Assembly (NCBI GenBank): GCA_964505785.1
Contig: CAZDJZ010000010.1
Location: forward strand, 1 to 64,000
Reading direction: 5' to 3'
DNA from: CAYRTV01 sp964505785
GTDB taxonomy: Bacteria; Acidobacteriota; Aminicenantia; Aminicenantales; Aminicenantaceae
DNA length: 64,000 bases
A program made the translations under genes and the position numbers. This document shows positions 1 through 9,267 of the stretch, piece by piece. The notes under the pieces were generated by a model. That model was not told where the DNA came from. It made no database searches and worked only from the letters and a program-made list of their open reading frames with translations. Position 1 is the first letter of the stretch. Each line of letters starts with the position of its first letter.

Positions 1-61
1 TTAACCGGAAATTTTTACTTTGCTAAAACCGGAAATTATCACGTTGCTGCTACACTCCAAC

Positions 62-404
62 CAGAGCGGATGTCCTCGCTGGGGAAAGCCGCGTGGCGGC
101 GGGACCTGGTCCTTGGCCCATCCGCAGTAAATGAAAATGCCCACCCTGTCATTCCGAGGAGCGCAGCGACGTCGAAATCCAAGACGCCTTCATTATGCTC
201 GCTTCGCTCGCGTTTGTCGCGTTCTTGGCATTCTTTGCTGGTCCATCTAAGTCTATTCAGTCTGTTCAGTCAGATCGCTGTGCGCGTGTTCATTGTAATC
301 TGCCTCCCCGATATGATTTGCAGCTTTGAGCTTTGAGGTATGCAGTACAGAATGGGATCCTTGGGTTGTTTCCGTGACCTCAGGATGACCCATTCAGATT
401 ATTT
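62..404. repeat. Modular intergenic repeat cassette, copy 1
   Basis: No gene is supported here. The segment starting near 66 (GCGGATGTCCTCGCTGGGGA) recurs near 50430. A stretch like GTCATTCCGAGGAGCGCAGC (near 147) follows. Positions 251-271 hold a 9-nt tandem (GTCTATTCA, GTCTGTTCA, GTC). Positions 285-335 hold a TTCATTGTAATCTGCC block followed by two perfect AGCTTTG heptamers (322-335). The same block order recurs near 22.9, 36.1 and 39.3 kb. Confidence 0.7.
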
Positions 405-3400
405 TCAACCCTGGAGGGGATCTTCCGCCATTACCCGGTTGAATATCCGGAGAAACAGGTCGGTGTTTTCCGCGCTGAAAACTAAAGGCGGCTTTATTTT
501 CAGCACATTACGCTCGGGCCCGTCCGTACTTATAAGAATCCCTTCTTCCTTCATTCTTTCCGCCGCATAAGCCGCATGAGCCGGAGCCGGCAAAAGCGAA
601 TTCCGGTCCCGGACCAATTCGATACCAATAAACAAACCCATCCCCCTGACATCACCAATGAGAGGATATTTTTCCTTTAAACGCTCCAATCCCGTTTTAA
701 GACGGGTTCCGACCAGCTGAGCATTATTCTGCAGATTCTGCTGCTCAATCACATCCAGAACCGCCATCCCGGCGCTGCAGGCTGCGGGATTTCCACCAAA
801 GGTATTGAAATATTCCATTCCTCCTGCAAATCTATCCGCAATTTCCGGAGTTGTAATCACAGCCGCCAGCGGGAATCCATTACCTATTGGTTTACCCAAA
901 GTCACAATGTCGGGAATTACATCCTGCGTTTCAAAACCCCAAAAGCAGCTCCCTACTCTTCCAAAACCTGTTTGTACTTCATCGGCGATACAGACGCCTC
1001 CCGCCTCTCTTATAATACGGTAGACTTCCTTCAGATAACCTGCAGGAAGCACAATTTGACCTCCGCAACTGAGCAGGGACTCCGAGATGAAAGCAGCCGG
1101 CCTCCTTCCTGCTTTCTGTATACATTCCACTGCTTCCCGGATATAGCCGGCGTATTTTTCCCCTGCGGCGGCGTCACCGTAACGGTAAGGTCCCCGGAAA
1201 AGATCCGGCATAACTGCAGTTTGAGTTTGCGGCGGCCGCCCTGCTCCTCCGGGTCCATTGAATTTATAGGCGCTGATATCAATAAGAGAGCTCAGATGTC
1301 CATGATAAGCACCCTCTAATGCAACAATATCCTGTGCTCCGGTAAAACTACGGGCCATCCGAAGGGCCAGGTCGTTAGCCTCACTTCCGGAATTAACAAT
1401 CGCACAGATTTGCAGAGAGCCGGGAAGCAGGCAGGCCAGCCTCCGGGCATAGCAGACCAATGCATCATGCAGATAACGAGTATTTGTGTTTAGCACGGCA
1501 AATTGCTTTTTGACCGCGTCCACTACTTGCGGATGCTCATGCCCGACATGGGAAACATTATTAACTGCATCTATAAATGACCGGCCTGAATCATCATAGA
1601 GATAACATCCTCTTCCGCGGACAATTTTCAACGGCTTTTGGTATGAAATACTTAAAGCCCCCAAGAGATGTTTTTTTCTCAAACGCAATATTTCCGAAAC
1701 AGAAAGACCTCCTATCCTCACTTCTGATTCAGGGATTCCGGTTATCAGATTGGGATCCGGACACAAGCTCAACCACACCTTTCTCTCAGCCGGACGGGCC
1801 ACTCCCGGATAATCTCCCATATAATCAAGCATATCCGTTATGATTTGAAAATGGAGATGAGGCGGCCAGCCTCCGTTTTCGCGGAAATCCCCTACCCATC
1901 CGAGAGTCTCTCCTTTTTTTATTGGCTTTCCGGGATATAATCCTTCAAGAGATGCCGCAGTAAGATGTCCGTAAAGGGTAAAAAACTCAAGGCCTTCAAC
2001 CCCGGGGCTATGCTTAAGAATAATCGTGGGTCCGTAGTCCAGCTCCTTCCGGTTATTCTTAAAACTATGCACCTCTCCGTTTAACGGCGCCTTAACCGGG
2101 CTGCCGGGCCATGTAAACACATCCAATCCTAAATGTATTGTCCGGGCTTCACCATGGCTGTTTTTCTCAGATCGGAAAAGATCACTTGAATAAACAAGGC
2201 GGGCTTCATTATAGCGTCCGATACCAACACCATTCTTAGTTTTTTTCCGCCAATCTTCAATTTTCTGCTCCATGACCTCAACCGGAAACAGGCCTGCTTC
2301 TGTTGCCAGCCATGGACTTCCTACACTAAGGTCAAACACTGTCCGTTTTGCCTGTCTTATATCCGGGCTGGTAAGCGAACCAATTTCCCGTGGATGTGAC
2401 TTCAGCCAATCAATAACAGCACTGGTTTGAGGGCATGGGCTAAAACCACAGGCGGCGCGAAGAGAATAATGGATATAATCAGATGACATGTCCTTCATCC
2501 GATCCAGCAGTTTCCAGACTGAATTTTCGGAGATCGACAGATATTGGTTACCGGGATTGAGCTTTTTTTGATAAGCGGAAATGCAAACACTCATCATCAG
2601 CCTCAGCTGAATAAGATCAAATAATGCATTCAGCTCATTTTCCTGAAGAAAACAGCGGCTGTGATATCCCTCGGCAATCCGGCAGACCGCTTTTAACGGT
2701 TCCCCTTTGCCCAGCATGGCATAAGCGCATGCCACCGCCAAATCCGCCAGTTTATAAGAATAAATCATATCACCAAAATCAACGATTCCTGCGATACGCA
2801 TTTCTCCGAAAGAACCGGAGTTCAATGAAGGGGGCGAAACAATTATGTTGTAATCATTGCCGTCATTATGAATAACAGCCATAGGAAGTTCAGCTGTTTT
2901 TACCGGAGCCGTTTCCCGGATCCTCCGGTCAAACCTATCAAAGAGTTCTCTCTTCTCTCCTCCCCGGATATATGTTTTGAATTTGTCAATGACCGGAAAA
3001 GCACGGTTTAAATCCCATATCAGCTCTCTTCGGGCCGCCGGATAATAAAAATCCGCAAGGGCCAGGTTCAAATCCGCGAAAAACGCCCCCAATTGAAATA
3101 ACAGGCCGGGAGAATGAGGTTTGACATTCGCCAGAACTTTTCCGGGCAGGTATGTCACCAGCCTGACAAAATGCACCTGCTTTTTTTTATCCTCCACTGT
3201 TTCCATCTTCCGCCCGGAGACGGAAGGAACTAACTGCGGACAGGTGCCGGAAGGCATTCTTTTATTCACATGCTGCATCGCCCGATTCTGCAGGTCCAAT
3301 ATGTCCCGTTTCTCCTGCGGATTAGCGATTTTCAGAACAAAATGGGACCCCTTTTTCTCCGTTAAAAGAAAATTCTGGTCACGCTCTGAAGGGAGCGGAC

Positions 3401-3506
3401 TAATATTCCCCTCTAATCCATATAATTTCGAGGCGATCTCCCTTGCCTCAACCCTGCTGAAGGACGGTGCGGCGGCAGCTGTAGATTCTAATTTATTTTT
3501 CTTCAT
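405..3506 (-). CDS. Fusion: APH-like small-molecule kinase + M23 peptidase + class III PLP aminotransferase/phospho-lyase
   Basis: A 1033-residue three-domain protein. Residues about 20-330 form an APH/hydroxylysine-kinase-like domain with catalytic loop HNDGNDYN (about 212) and metal motif DFGD. Residues about 420-590 form an M23 metallopeptidase domain with HLGLD (about 458) and HLHFQ (about 549), so the zinc ligands are intact. Residues about 620-1033 form a class III aminotransferase with NSGSEAND, IADEVQTGFGR and PLP lysine motif TLGKPIGNG (about 870). Known relatives (hydroxylysine kinase and the AGXT2L phospho-lyases) phosphorylate an amino alcohol, then eliminate ammonia and phosphate; I infer a similar two-step reaction. 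The role of the M23 domain is unclear. An upstream in-frame ATG at 3632 would add 42 residues, but the ATG at 3506 is preceded by AGGA and begins MKKNKLES. It is divergent from the racemase operon. Confidence 0.88.
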   Translation of the reverse strand: MKKNKLESTAAAAPSFSRVEAREIASKLYGLEGNISPLPSERDQNFLLTEKKGSHFVLKIANPQEKRDILDLQNRAMQHVNKRMPSGTCPQLVPSVSGRKMETVEDKKKQVHFVRLVTYLPGKVLANVKPHSPGLLFQLGAFFADLNLALADFYYPAARRELIWDLNRAFPVIDKFKTYIRGGEKRELFDRFDRRIRETAPVKTAELPMAVIHNDGNDYNIIVSPPSLNSGSFGEMRIAGIVDFGDMIYSYKLADLAVACAYAMLGKGEPLKAVCRIAEGYHSRCFLQENELNALFDLIQLRLMMSVCISAYQKKLNPGNQYLSISENSVWKLLDRMKDMSSDYIHYSLRAACGFSPCPQTSAVIDWLKSHPREIGSLTSPDIRQAKRTVFDLSVGSPWLATEAGLFPVEVMEQKIEDWRKKTKNGVGIGRYNEARLVYSSDLFRSEKNSHGEARTIHLGLDVFTWPGSPVKAPLNGEVHSFKNNRKELDYGPTIILKHSPGVEGLEFFTLYGHLTAASLEGLYPGKPIKKGETLGWVGDFRENGGWPPHLHFQIITDMLDYMGDYPGVARPAERKVWLSLCPDPNLITGIPESEVRIGGLSVSEILRLRKKHLLGALSISYQKPLKIVRGRGCYLYDDSGRSFIDAVNNVSHVGHEHPQVVDAVKKQFAVLNTNTRYLHDALVCYARRLACLLPGSLQICAIVNSGSEANDLALRMARSFTGAQDIVALEGAYHGHLSSLIDISAYKFNGPGGAGRPPQTQTAVMPDLFRGPYRYGDAAAGEKYAGYIREAVECIQKAGRRPAAFISESLLSCGGQIVLPAGYLKEVYRIIREAGGVCIADEVQTGFGRVGSCFWGFETQDVIPDIVTLGKPIGNGFPLAAVITTPEIADRFAGGMEYFNTFGGNPAACSAGMAVLDVIEQQNLQNNAQLVGTRLKTGLERLKEKYPLIGDVRGMGLFIGIELVRDRNSLLPAPAHAAYAAERMKEEGILISTDGPERNVLKIKPPLVFSAENTDLFLRIFNRVMAEDPLQG

Positions 3507-3634
3507 GTGAATTATTTCCTGTATTATCCTTCTCTTTTCAGGCCAATGCAAATTGCGGCTTTTTGACCGGAATCTATAAATATGATAATTTATATAATAA
3601 TTCAATAATTTTAATGTAATCGCAGAGATCACGT

Positions 3635-3649
3635 AAAGGATTAACCATC
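3635..3649 (+). promoter_or_regulatory. Shine-Dalgarno site and apparent AUC start of the racemase gene
   Basis: AAAGGA at 3635-3640, a 6-nt spacer, then ATC at 3647. The reading frame is open from 3620 and holds no ATG, GTG or TTG before 3773, yet racemase homology (IDLSAVQSNYHYLRSQ) lies upstream of 3773. The site therefore looks like the real translation start. Confidence 0.5.
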
Positions 3650-5308
3650 AAGCAAAAAAATCTCACAAGGCTTATATCCAGCCTCCCGGGAAGTTCAAGA
3701 GAAGAGCCCTGGAATTCCTTAAATATCGACCTTAGTGCGGTTCAATCCAACTATCATTACCTTCGCTCACAAATGCCGGATAAGGCAGTTTTTTATGCCG
3801 TTCTCAAAGCCGATGCTTACGGCCACGGCCTTCGAGAGATCGCGCTCGCCTTAACCAAGGCGGGCTGCAGGCATTTTGCGGTGGAATCCCCCCAAGAAGG
3901 AATTCGGCTGCGCAATCAGGGAATCATGTCTGAAATCATTCTCATGAACCCCATCCCTCTTTGGATGGCGGAGATTTGCGTCCAGAACGACTTAAGCGTT
4001 TCGGTTATTCATCCTTCCATCCTTGTTCCCCTGGAAGAGGCTGCCCGGTCTATGGATAAAGCCTGCCGGATCCATCTTAACGTCAACGTAGGCCTTCACC
4101 GTATGGGCATCGCCCGCAGCCGGCTGCTGAAAGTGGCTCAAAAAGTATCGGAAATGCCGCACCTCATCCTGCAAGGCATATTCGGACAGCCGCGGACTCC
4201 GGACACCGCCCCCGAAGCATACCGTCTGCTTAAAGAAAGTTGCCGGCAGTTAATCAAAAAAGGGATCCGGCCCCGGAGCTTGCACTTTGCAAACAGCGCC
4301 GCTTTTTTATCCTGTCCTGAAACCGCTGCTGAAGGAGCCAGGCTGGGTATTCTCCTGTACGGGGTTCTTCCGATTGAAATTTACAAAAAGAAATCCTCCC
4401 CGCTTCCTTTGAAGCCGGCCATGAACCTGGATACAGAACTGGTTCAAATACGCGATCTGCCTAAAGGCAGCCGGCTCGGGTATCATTCGCATAAAAAAAC
4501 GGAAAAGGATATGAAGATCGGAGTGATTCCTCTCGGTTATTATCATGGACTTGACCGGAAAATGACTCAGGGCGGATATGTCCTGCTGCATGGGCATAAA
4601 GCATTTTTCAAAGGAAGTATTTCCATGAATGCCTCTACTATAGACATAACGGGGATTCCCGGAGCCAAAATCGGCGACTCGGTCACAATCATTGGAGAGC
4701 AGGGAAATCAAACCATAAACATAAACCAATTGGCGGTCCAGTCCGGAACTATCGCAGCTGAGTTGATGATGCGGCTGGGAGGGAATTTAGTCCGGACTTA
4801 CAGTCTTTCCGATGGGGCTCCGTCTTATGGGCTGAATCTGGATCAAGGGGACATCGACGCCAGTATTATATATCTGCGCAGCGCAAAGTCTCTTCCGGAT
4901 TGGCTCAATCTAACCGACATCATTGAATTTATCCAACAACAGATGGGAGCTTACAGTGAATCAAAAAACACGATCGGTTATGCCATCGGATATGCCCTTT
5001 CCGCCGTAAGACCTGGAAAAGGATTTATCTTTCTTTGTGTTTCACAAAAACGTATCATAGGGGTTTCGGTTTGCGTTCAAACCGAAACCCACGGGTTCAT
5101 TCCAAAAAACATCCTTTTGTACCTTTGCGTCCACTCCGGCTTCCGGGGAAAAGGATTAGGAAAAGGGCTGTTGCGGGATACCCTTGCTGCAGCCGGCGGA
5201 GATTTAAAAGCTCATGTTCAATCCGGTAATCCTGCCGGCGGCTTTTTTGAAAAAATGGGATTTGAAAAAAAATTTTTGGAATACCGGTATTCCAAAGGAG
5301 AAATCTGA
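3647..5308 (+). CDS. Alanine racemase-family PLP enzyme fused to a GNAT acetyltransferase domain
   Basis: If begun at the AUC at 3647 the protein has 553 residues; the first ATG (3773, codon 43) would cut off the conserved IDLSAVQSNY segment. The PLP lysine motif AVLKADAYGHG places Lys at about 54. The C-terminal racemase domain has LGYHSH, which aligns with the second catalytic Tyr, then VIPLGYYHG and a SMNASTIDIT barrel motif. Residues about 400-553 look like a GNAT domain (LCVHSGFRGKGLGKGLL resembles the acetyl-CoA site). Alanine racemase normally makes D-Ala for peptidoglycan; the acetyltransferase fusion and unusual operon make another amino acid substrate possible. The gene is followed after 3 nt by a methyltransferase. 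Confidence 0.85.
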   Translation: MKQKNLTRLISSLPGSSREEPWNSLNIDLSAVQSNYHYLRSQMPDKAVFYAVLKADAYGHGLREIALALTKAGCRHFAVESPQEGIRLRNQGIMSEIILMNPIPLWMAEICVQNDLSVSVIHPSILVPLEEAARSMDKACRIHLNVNVGLHRMGIARSRLLKVAQKVSEMPHLILQGIFGQPRTPDTAPEAYRLLKESCRQLIKKGIRPRSLHFANSAAFLSCPETAAEGARLGILLYGVLPIEIYKKKSSPLPLKPAMNLDTELVQIRDLPKGSRLGYHSHKKTEKDMKIGVIPLGYYHGLDRKMTQGGYVLLHGHKAFFKGSISMNASTIDITGIPGAKIGDSVTIIGEQGNQTININQLAVQSGTIAAELMMRLGGNLVRTYSLSDGAPSYGLNLDQGDIDASIIYLRSAKSLPDWLNLTDIIEFIQQQMGAYSESKNTIGYAIGYALSAVRPGKGFIFLCVSQKRIIGVSVCVQTETHGFIPKNILLYLCVHSGFRGKGLGKGLLRDTLAAAGGDLKAHVQSGNPAGGFFEKMGFEKKFLEYRYSKGEI

Positions 5309-5311
5309 ACC

Positions 5312-6382
5312 ATGAATAAACTTGAAGAACAATATCAAAAAGACAATGTTACTTGGGACCAATGCGCAGAAATTTATGAACGGCAAATTGTCGGCGGCCA
5401 TCCCGACATCGCGGCGTATGAAAACTTTGAAGAAGATTTCTTAGATAAAATACTGCGGTTCCTCGGTAAAAATCAAGACCGCCCTATAAAATTGATGGAT
5501 ATCGGATGCGGATCCGGCCGCCTGCACCTTCGCTACGCCGCTAAAACCATTCAACCATCCCGCAGCGAAAACAACCAGGCATTAAAAAAATTCCTGTTTA
5601 ACCGTCCTCATCTTGCTTATGATGAAGTTTTAGACAAAGCACTGACCGAGGTCTGGGGCATTGATTTTTCTGAAAGAATGATTGCCTTGGCCCGGAAAAA
5701 AATGAGTTCAGCCGGATTGGACCGCGGCCTTTCCATAAAAACGCTTTTTAAACAGGGTTCAGCCTTTCAGCTGGAGCCTCAGCCAAAAGAGTTTTTTCCG
5801 GTCGCAGTCTGCCTGGTCAATTCCATCAGTGTGATGCAGGGACCAGACGGAGCTCAAAGTTTATTTAAAGCCATGCGCCGGGCTGTGGAACCAGCCGGGG
5901 GTATTGCCATTATTTCAAATTATCAAAGTGAATTCGTTGAATCCCATGCTTTGGGCCAATATGAATCAACCATGGATGTATCCGGGCAGCCCTGGTGGAT
6001 GAATCCGGATACATATGCATCCGGATTTAAGCTTATCCCCAAAAAATACAAAAGATCTTACTGCCGTAATCCCCGGCTGGCCGTGGATGTCTTTGACACA
6101 AAGGGAAACCTGGTGGAAAAAGATTTTATTCTGGAAAGAAATCCGGAAAAAACCCGGCAGGTCGTCGAAAGCGGTCATATCCGGACCCATACTGACTATC
6201 AATCCCATTGGTACAGCTATCCCCAAATGGAAGCATGGGCTCAAGAGCATTGGGGCGGTCAAACGATATACCACTTCCCCACATCCGATCTGGATATGAT
6301 CCGGGCTGAAGCAGCCCAATTCACTATTCTGGACTCAGGAGAAAGCCTTAAAACACTTTTCCAGCGCTTGAAAATAGCCTGA
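5312..6382 (+). CDS. SAM-dependent methyltransferase
   Basis: A 356-residue protein with a class I methyltransferase fold. Motif I is LMDIGCGSGR (about residues 63-72), followed by an inserted helical segment and then GIDFSERMIALARKKM (acidic loop of motif II). CLVNSISVMQG fits motif IV. The substrate cannot be told from sequence. It starts 3 nt after the racemase-GNAT stop with AAGGAG upstream, and its TGA overlaps the ATG of the next gene, so the three genes are very likely cotranscribed. No signal peptide is visible; it should be cytosolic. A role in modifying the same amino compound handled by the racemase fusion is an inference. Confidence 0.82.
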   Translation: MNKLEEQYQKDNVTWDQCAEIYERQIVGGHPDIAAYENFEEDFLDKILRFLGKNQDRPIKLMDIGCGSGRLHLRYAAKTIQPSRSENNQALKKFLFNRPHLAYDEVLDKALTEVWGIDFSERMIALARKKMSSAGLDRGLSIKTLFKQGSAFQLEPQPKEFFPVAVCLVNSISVMQGPDGAQSLFKAMRRAVEPAGGIAIISNYQSEFVESHALGQYESTMDVSGQPWWMNPDTYASGFKLIPKKYKRSYCRNPRLAVDVFDTKGNLVEKDFILERNPEKTRQVVESGHIRTHTDYQSHWYSYPQMEAWAQEHWGGQTIYHFPTSDLDMIRAEAAQFTILDSGESLKTLFQRLKIA

Positions 6383-7809
6383 TGCCCAATTCCTGGCTGC
6401 AATATCTGATCATCCTGATTTACTTTGTCTTCATCGTCACAAAAGGACTGCGCCGTTCACGACAAATCAAAGACACCGATGACTTCCTGGTTGCCGGGCG
6501 GCGGACCGGATGGTTTGTTTTAATGTGCACGATGGGGGCTACCGTTCTGGGAGGCGGAGCTTCTATCGGGGCTATCGGCCGGACTTATGAATGGGGGATT
6601 CTTATGCTGGTCATTTCAACCGGATGGTATCTCCATTTTATCATTTCCGGACTTTTTGTGGCCCCTTATTTCCGAAAAGCAAAATTGTATACGGTCGCCG
6701 GTTATTTCGGCCATCGATATGGAGAAAAAAGCCGGTTCCTGGCTTTTATACTCTCCCTCTTTTTTTCTGTTGGAATCCTGGGAGCTCAAATGGTGGCCTT
6801 CGGCAAGATCATCACCACCATGATTCCGGATTTCTCTTATCTGCTTGCGGTGCTGGTTGGAGGAGGCGTAGTGATTCTCTACAGCACGGCCGGAGGATTA
6901 TTGGCGGTGATCCATACGGATGTTTACCAGTTCATCATCCTTATCGCAGGGTTCTTTTTAACGGTCATACTATGCGCACCGGACATCATTCATTCCACCG
7001 GAACAGTTGCTCAAATAATTCCGGCTTCCTTTTTTCAACTCGATGGGGGCAAAGGCTGGCTTTTTCTAATCACAACTTTTCTTGCTTTTTTCCTTGGAGA
7101 AACTTTCGCTCCTGGATATGCCACCCGTTACTGTATAGGAAAAAATATAAAAGAAACCAAAAAAGGAATTGTCGGCTCCGGTGTCTTTCTTGCTTTTACT
7201 TTTCCGGTCATACTATTTTTCATCGCTCTTTACGCCCGGCTCCACTTCCCGGATATTGATCCGGAAATGGCCCTGCCGAAGACGATTATTCAATTAAACA
7301 ACCCGGTTATCGGAGGAATTATTATTGCGGCTTTAATGTGCGCGGTAATGTCCTCCGCGGATTCCATCCTTAATTCTGCAACCGCCATTTTCGTCAAGGA
7401 TCTTTACGAAAGATATCTTTCCAATTCCCAAGTTATCCAAAGGCGGGGCCTGATTATTGCCCGCTTCAGCTCAGTTGTGCTGGGCTTACTGGGAATCGGC
7501 ATGGCGCTCGCCTTGCCCAATGTGATTGATCTGCTTCTGCTGACGTATAACTTGTGGGCGCCCGGGATTATCCTGCCCGTTTTGATTGGAGTCTTTTCCA
7601 AGAACCGTACCCTCAAGCATAATTTTCTCATTTTCAGTACTATGCTGATATCGACGACAGCAACCATTCTTTATATGAATACGAATTATACGGACATGGT
7701 GCAGCCAAGTGTATTCGGTTTAGGCATTTCTTGCATTTCATATGTTTCAGGCCGTTTCTTCATCAAATTAAGGCCGGGAAATAAAACAAGAAAGCATGAA
7801 AATTCTTGA
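6382..7809 (+). CDS. Sodium:solute symporter (SSS family)
   Basis: A 475-residue integral membrane protein with about 13 hydrophobic segments. The N-terminal pattern DDFLVAGRRTGWFVLMCTM and the later YSTAGGLLAVIHTDVYQFI are typical of the SSS family (PanF/PutP/SGLT-like). Its ATG overlaps the methyltransferase stop codon (ATGA), implying translational coupling. The family imports amino acids, sugars, vitamins or carboxylates with sodium; the substrate here is unknown, though operon context suggests an amino-acid-like compound. It is shorter than the second SSS protein near 48.3 kb and does not look like its recent duplicate. Confidence 0.9.
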   Translation: MPNSWLQYLIILIYFVFIVTKGLRRSRQIKDTDDFLVAGRRTGWFVLMCTMGATVLGGGASIGAIGRTYEWGILMLVISTGWYLHFIISGLFVAPYFRKAKLYTVAGYFGHRYGEKSRFLAFILSLFFSVGILGAQMVAFGKIITTMIPDFSYLLAVLVGGGVVILYSTAGGLLAVIHTDVYQFIILIAGFFLTVILCAPDIIHSTGTVAQIIPASFFQLDGGKGWLFLITTFLAFFLGETFAPGYATRYCIGKNIKETKKGIVGSGVFLAFTFPVILFFIALYARLHFPDIDPEMALPKTIIQLNNPVIGGIIIAALMCAVMSSADSILNSATAIFVKDLYERYLSNSQVIQRRGLIIARFSSVVLGLLGIGMALALPNVIDLLLLTYNLWAPGIILPVLIGVFSKNRTLKHNFLIFSTMLISTTATILYMNTNYTDMVQPSVFGLGISCISYVSGRFFIKLRPGNKTRKHENS

Positions 7810-7845
7810 ATATCATTGAAAAGATAATAATAATGATAAAGAAAA

Positions 7846-9267
7846 ATGATACAAGCTGAGAAAGTAACACGGTTTTTTACTGGAATTTCACCGCAATTGT
7901 TAGACGGAGCCATCATATCCCTCGCCCGCAATCCGTCGTTTTACTCATGGCTTGTGCAGTCGGAGCAAAAGCGGCTCAAAAATCTCAGCCGTCCTGGAAA
8001 AATCCTGGTGGTTCCGGACATCAATATCGGCGATGCTCTTATTTTTCAAACATTTATTCAAAGAATCAAAGATTATTTTCCTGATTCCCAGATACATTAT
8101 ATCTACCAGCACAAGGCGCATCCCCTGATAAAAAACAACCCCTATATAGAAATTAAATCCCCCTCTTTTCATGGAAAAGGCATCCCGACGCAGAGTGATG
8201 CCGGACAGATCCTAAGCCTGCTTAAAAAAAACCGCTATGACATCATTTTTAATTTTTGCCCTTATTTTTCTCCGAAGCTGTTCAGGCCGGCCAAAACTCA
8301 AGTCATCCACTCTCTTCACCTTATAGCCGATATCATAATAGGTTACTCGGAACAGGAGAAGAATGCGCACCTTGCATATCACGCCGGCTGTTACGCCGCA
8401 GACCTAGCTCAGAAAATGTCGGGAAAAGCCTCCCTCCCAAATTCTGCTTCCCGTTATCAGACTTTTTTTTTCGCTGATCGTGAGCTTGTAAAAAGAACGG
8501 AAAAGGCTATCCGGACTTTAAAAATTGATACGCATAAAACCACGATTCTTTTTAATCCGGATTCAGCTTCCCTTTACACTTTCATTCCCTTTGATCTGCA
8601 GCTGAACCTGCTGGAGGGAATTCTTTCCCTTGAAACAGTCGAACAACTTCTGATAAATTGCGGCAGGACTTTCAGGCATATTGAAAAATCCATCCTGAAT
8701 TTGCTTCCACATGAACTGAAAAAAAAAATTATCATCATTCCTGAAAATATTCCCATCGATGTTTATGCAGCCTTATCTGATCATGCTGAAATGTTCATCT
8801 CCGGTGACACCGGCCCTATGCATATCGCCGCTGCCCGTAAAATCCTGGTGGATTCTCCCGATCATTTCAATAATTCCACAGCTCTGGTTGGCATATTCGG
8901 TGCAACGAGCTCTAAAATATATGGATACGATTCCTTCTCAACAGGGCATTTATCTCCGTCACAAACCGCCCCGGCCAAAATATTTGAAGGTCATCCGGAT
9001 TGTAAGAATCTGACATGCATAGACAAAATTTACAAAAAGTGCAAAAGAATTCGATGTTTTGAAGGAATGGATTGCGGTGAAATTCTCCACTATATCGGAT
9101 CTTACCTGAATTTTCAGAAAAAAGCTTCAATCCCGGCTGCGGCGGACACGTTTAATCCATTCGATGATATAAAAAACCATTGGAATTCCAAGAAGGAAAA
9201 AAGTCAAAAAAACAGTTTTCCCTTTCCCAAATTTTTCCACAAAATTGTAAAGTCGATCAAACCATAA
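7846..9267 (+). CDS. Glycosyltransferase family 9 (heptosyltransferase-like)
   Basis: A 473-residue protein. The N-terminal Rossmann half starts ILVVPDINIGDALIFQ, and the C-terminal half has the GT9 signature SGDTGPMHIAAA (about residue 319) followed by ALVGIFGATSSKIYG. GT9 enzymes use ADP-heptose or related donors to build LPS core or similar glycans, on the inner face of the membrane. Residues 170-220 and the last 60 are less typical; several cysteines after residue 385 (CKNLTC, CKRIRC) might bind metal. It follows the symporter after 36 nt, so it may belong to the same operon. Its last 141 nt overlap the converging gene on the other strand. Confidence 0.82.
   Translation: MIQAEKVTRFFTGISPQLLDGAIISLARNPSFYSWLVQSEQKRLKNLSRPGKILVVPDINIGDALIFQTFIQRIKDYFPDSQIHYIYQHKAHPLIKNNPYIEIKSPSFHGKGIPTQSDAGQILSLLKKNRYDIIFNFCPYFSPKLFRPAKTQVIHSLHLIADIIIGYSEQEKNAHLAYHAGCYAADLAQKMSGKASLPNSASRYQTFFFADRELVKRTEKAIRTLKIDTHKTTILFNPDSASLYTFIPFDLQLNLLEGILSLETVEQLLINCGRTFRHIEKSILNLLPHELKKKIIIIPENIPIDVYAALSDHAEMFISGDTGPMHIAAARKILVDSPDHFNNSTALVGIFGATSSKIYGYDSFSTGHLSPSQTAPAKIFEGHPDCKNLTCIDKIYKKCKRIRCFEGMDCGEILHYIGSYLNFQKKASIPAAADTFNPFDDIKNHWNSKKEKSQKNSFPFPKFFHKIVKSIKP

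Noticed and set aside
70..570. ORFs in the first 570 nt on the plus strand
   Set aside because: The first lies wholly in repeat cassettes with 7- and 9-nt arrays; the second is mostly antisense to the kinase-lyase gene. Neither has a good start signal.
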